From assembly GCA_023410875.1 (NCBI GenBank), contig JAEYPH010000059.1, forward strand, positions 1-23,093: a DNA stretch of 23,093 nt, written 5' to 3'. A program made the position numbers and the translations under genes. Source of the stretch: Bacillota bacterium. Its GTDB lineage: Bacteria; Bacillota; Clostridia; Christensenellales; UMGS416. The stretch's first letter is position 1, and each line of letters opens with the position of its first letter. Below the pieces are notes generated by a model that was not told the DNA's origin, did not search any database, and saw nothing but the letters and a program-made list of their open reading frames with translations. Positions 22,459 through 23,093 of the stretch are shown piece after piece.

Positions 22459-23093
22459 TTAGTATTTCCCGAACTCTTTGTCATTCAGCGATATCTTGCG
22501 GCGGGCGGGCTTGGCGGTTTCGCGACCGCCGGGCAGCGCCGCGGCGCTGCGGGGCTCCTCGCTTTGGCGCAGGCGGAAGCGGGCCACCATGGCCTTGAGC
22601 GTTTCGGCCTGGCCGGAGAGCTCCTCGCTGGCGGCGGCGCTCTGCTCAGCGGTGGCGCTGTTGGTCTGCACAACCTGGCTCACCTGCTCCACGCCGCGGT
22701 TGATCTGAGCCACGGCGGTGGCCTGGTCGCGGCTGGCGGAGGCGATTCCGCCCACGATGCCGGTGGCCTCTTCCACGCCGGTCACGATCTTGGCCAGCGC
22801 CTGAGCGGTGCTGTCGGCGATGCGGGTGCCCTCGGCGGCCTTCTGAATGGAGCTTTCGATCATGACCGTGGTCTCTTTGGCGGCGTTGGCGCTGCGCACG
22901 GCCAGGTTGCGCACTTCCTCGGCCACCACGGCGAAGCCCTTGCCGTGCTGCCCGGCGTGGGCTGCTTCCACGGCGGCGTTCAGCGCCAGCAGGTTGGTCT
23001 GGAAGGCGATGTCGTCGATGACCTTGATGACCCGGGAGATGCTGGCCGAGGAGGCGTTGATCTCCTTCATCGACTGCTGCATCTGCTTCATGT
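22459..23093 (-). CDS. Methyl-accepting chemotaxis protein, C-terminal signalling domain (partial)
   Basis: The 3' part (at least 210 codons) of a chemoreceptor; the start is beyond the right edge. The cytoplasmic signalling hairpin tip is unmistakable: IDDIAFQTNLLALNAAVEAA, then GKGFAVVAEEVRNLAVRSA, which binds CheA and CheW. Flanking heptad-repeat helices contain EQSAAASEELSGQ methylation-type segments, followed by a short charged C-terminal extension with no recognised pentapeptide. The sensory domain, TM helices and ligand cannot be seen. It is followed by a terminator-like hairpin. It implies a chemotaxis system elsewhere in the genome. Confidence 0.92.
   Translation of the reverse strand, partial: MKQMQQSMKEINASSASISRVIKVIDDIAFQTNLLALNAAVEAAHAGQHGKGFAVVAEEVRNLAVRSANAAKETTVMIESSIQKAAEGTRIADSTAQALAKIVTGVEEATGIVGGIASASRDQATAVAQINRGVEQVSQVVQTNSATAEQSAAASEELSGQAETLKAMVARFRLRQSEEPRSAAALPGGRETAKPARRKISLNDKEFGKY

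Overview
The window looks like a chromosomal segment of a GC-rich, spore-forming member of the Clostridia (Bacillota). The evidence is direct. There are two genes of the Tlp small acid-soluble spore protein family, each preceded by a forespore (sigma-G/F type) promoter match. A T-box tRNA-sensing leader controls an aminoacyl-tRNA synthetase-like gene. Shine-Dalgarno sites are strong and promoters are of the TTGACA/TATAAT type. The methyl-accepting chemotaxis protein at the right edge suggests a chemotactic cell. No rRNA, tRNA, CRISPR array, transposase or phage gene was seen.

Layout from left to right. (1) 1-3517: a Nif3-like metal protein (minus) diverges from a plus-strand cluster. That cluster encodes a LarA-like nickel-pincer racemase homologue, a GlmU-like hexapeptide-repeat protein and a small protein made of two copies of one domain. 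(2) 3518-7434: a tight minus-strand operon runs from a COG2509 FAD-dependent oxidoreductase through a one-helix membrane protein and a MinD/ParA-like ATPase to a PIG-V-like GT-C glycosyltransferase. (3) 7569-10863: plus-strand M1 metallopeptidase and LysM-G5-M23 cell-wall endopeptidase genes end at a perfect 22-bp hairpin. (4) 10853-13813: a divergent tlp paralogue, a MetRS-like class I synthetase behind a complete T-box leader, and a canonical tlp gene, all minus. (5) 13895-15889: an AT-rich HNH-like gene and an FAD oxidoreductase. (6) 16004-20608: a GT-C membrane glycosyltransferase, a small nucleotidyltransferase-like protein, YchF, a GNAT acetyltransferase and a cysteine-rich protein. (7) 20619-23093: a DUF4145-TM-NPCBM-like surface protein, a nested palindrome, and the truncated end of a chemotaxis receptor.

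The most interesting locus is the T-box/MetRS-like unit. The enzyme has the class I HLGH signature. Its KMSKS loop reads KKASSS, and residues that line the methionine pocket in true MetRS appear replaced. Aligned to the general T-box layout, the specifier triplet reads CAG rather than AUG. This suggests a synthetase paralogue whose amino acid or role has changed, but it rests on hand alignment. Other points of note are the second Tlp-like protein, the tandem-domain small protein, the compositionally foreign HNH-like gene, the DUF4145-TM-NPCBM protein and the nested palindrome. Most other genes are ordinary housekeeping or envelope functions.
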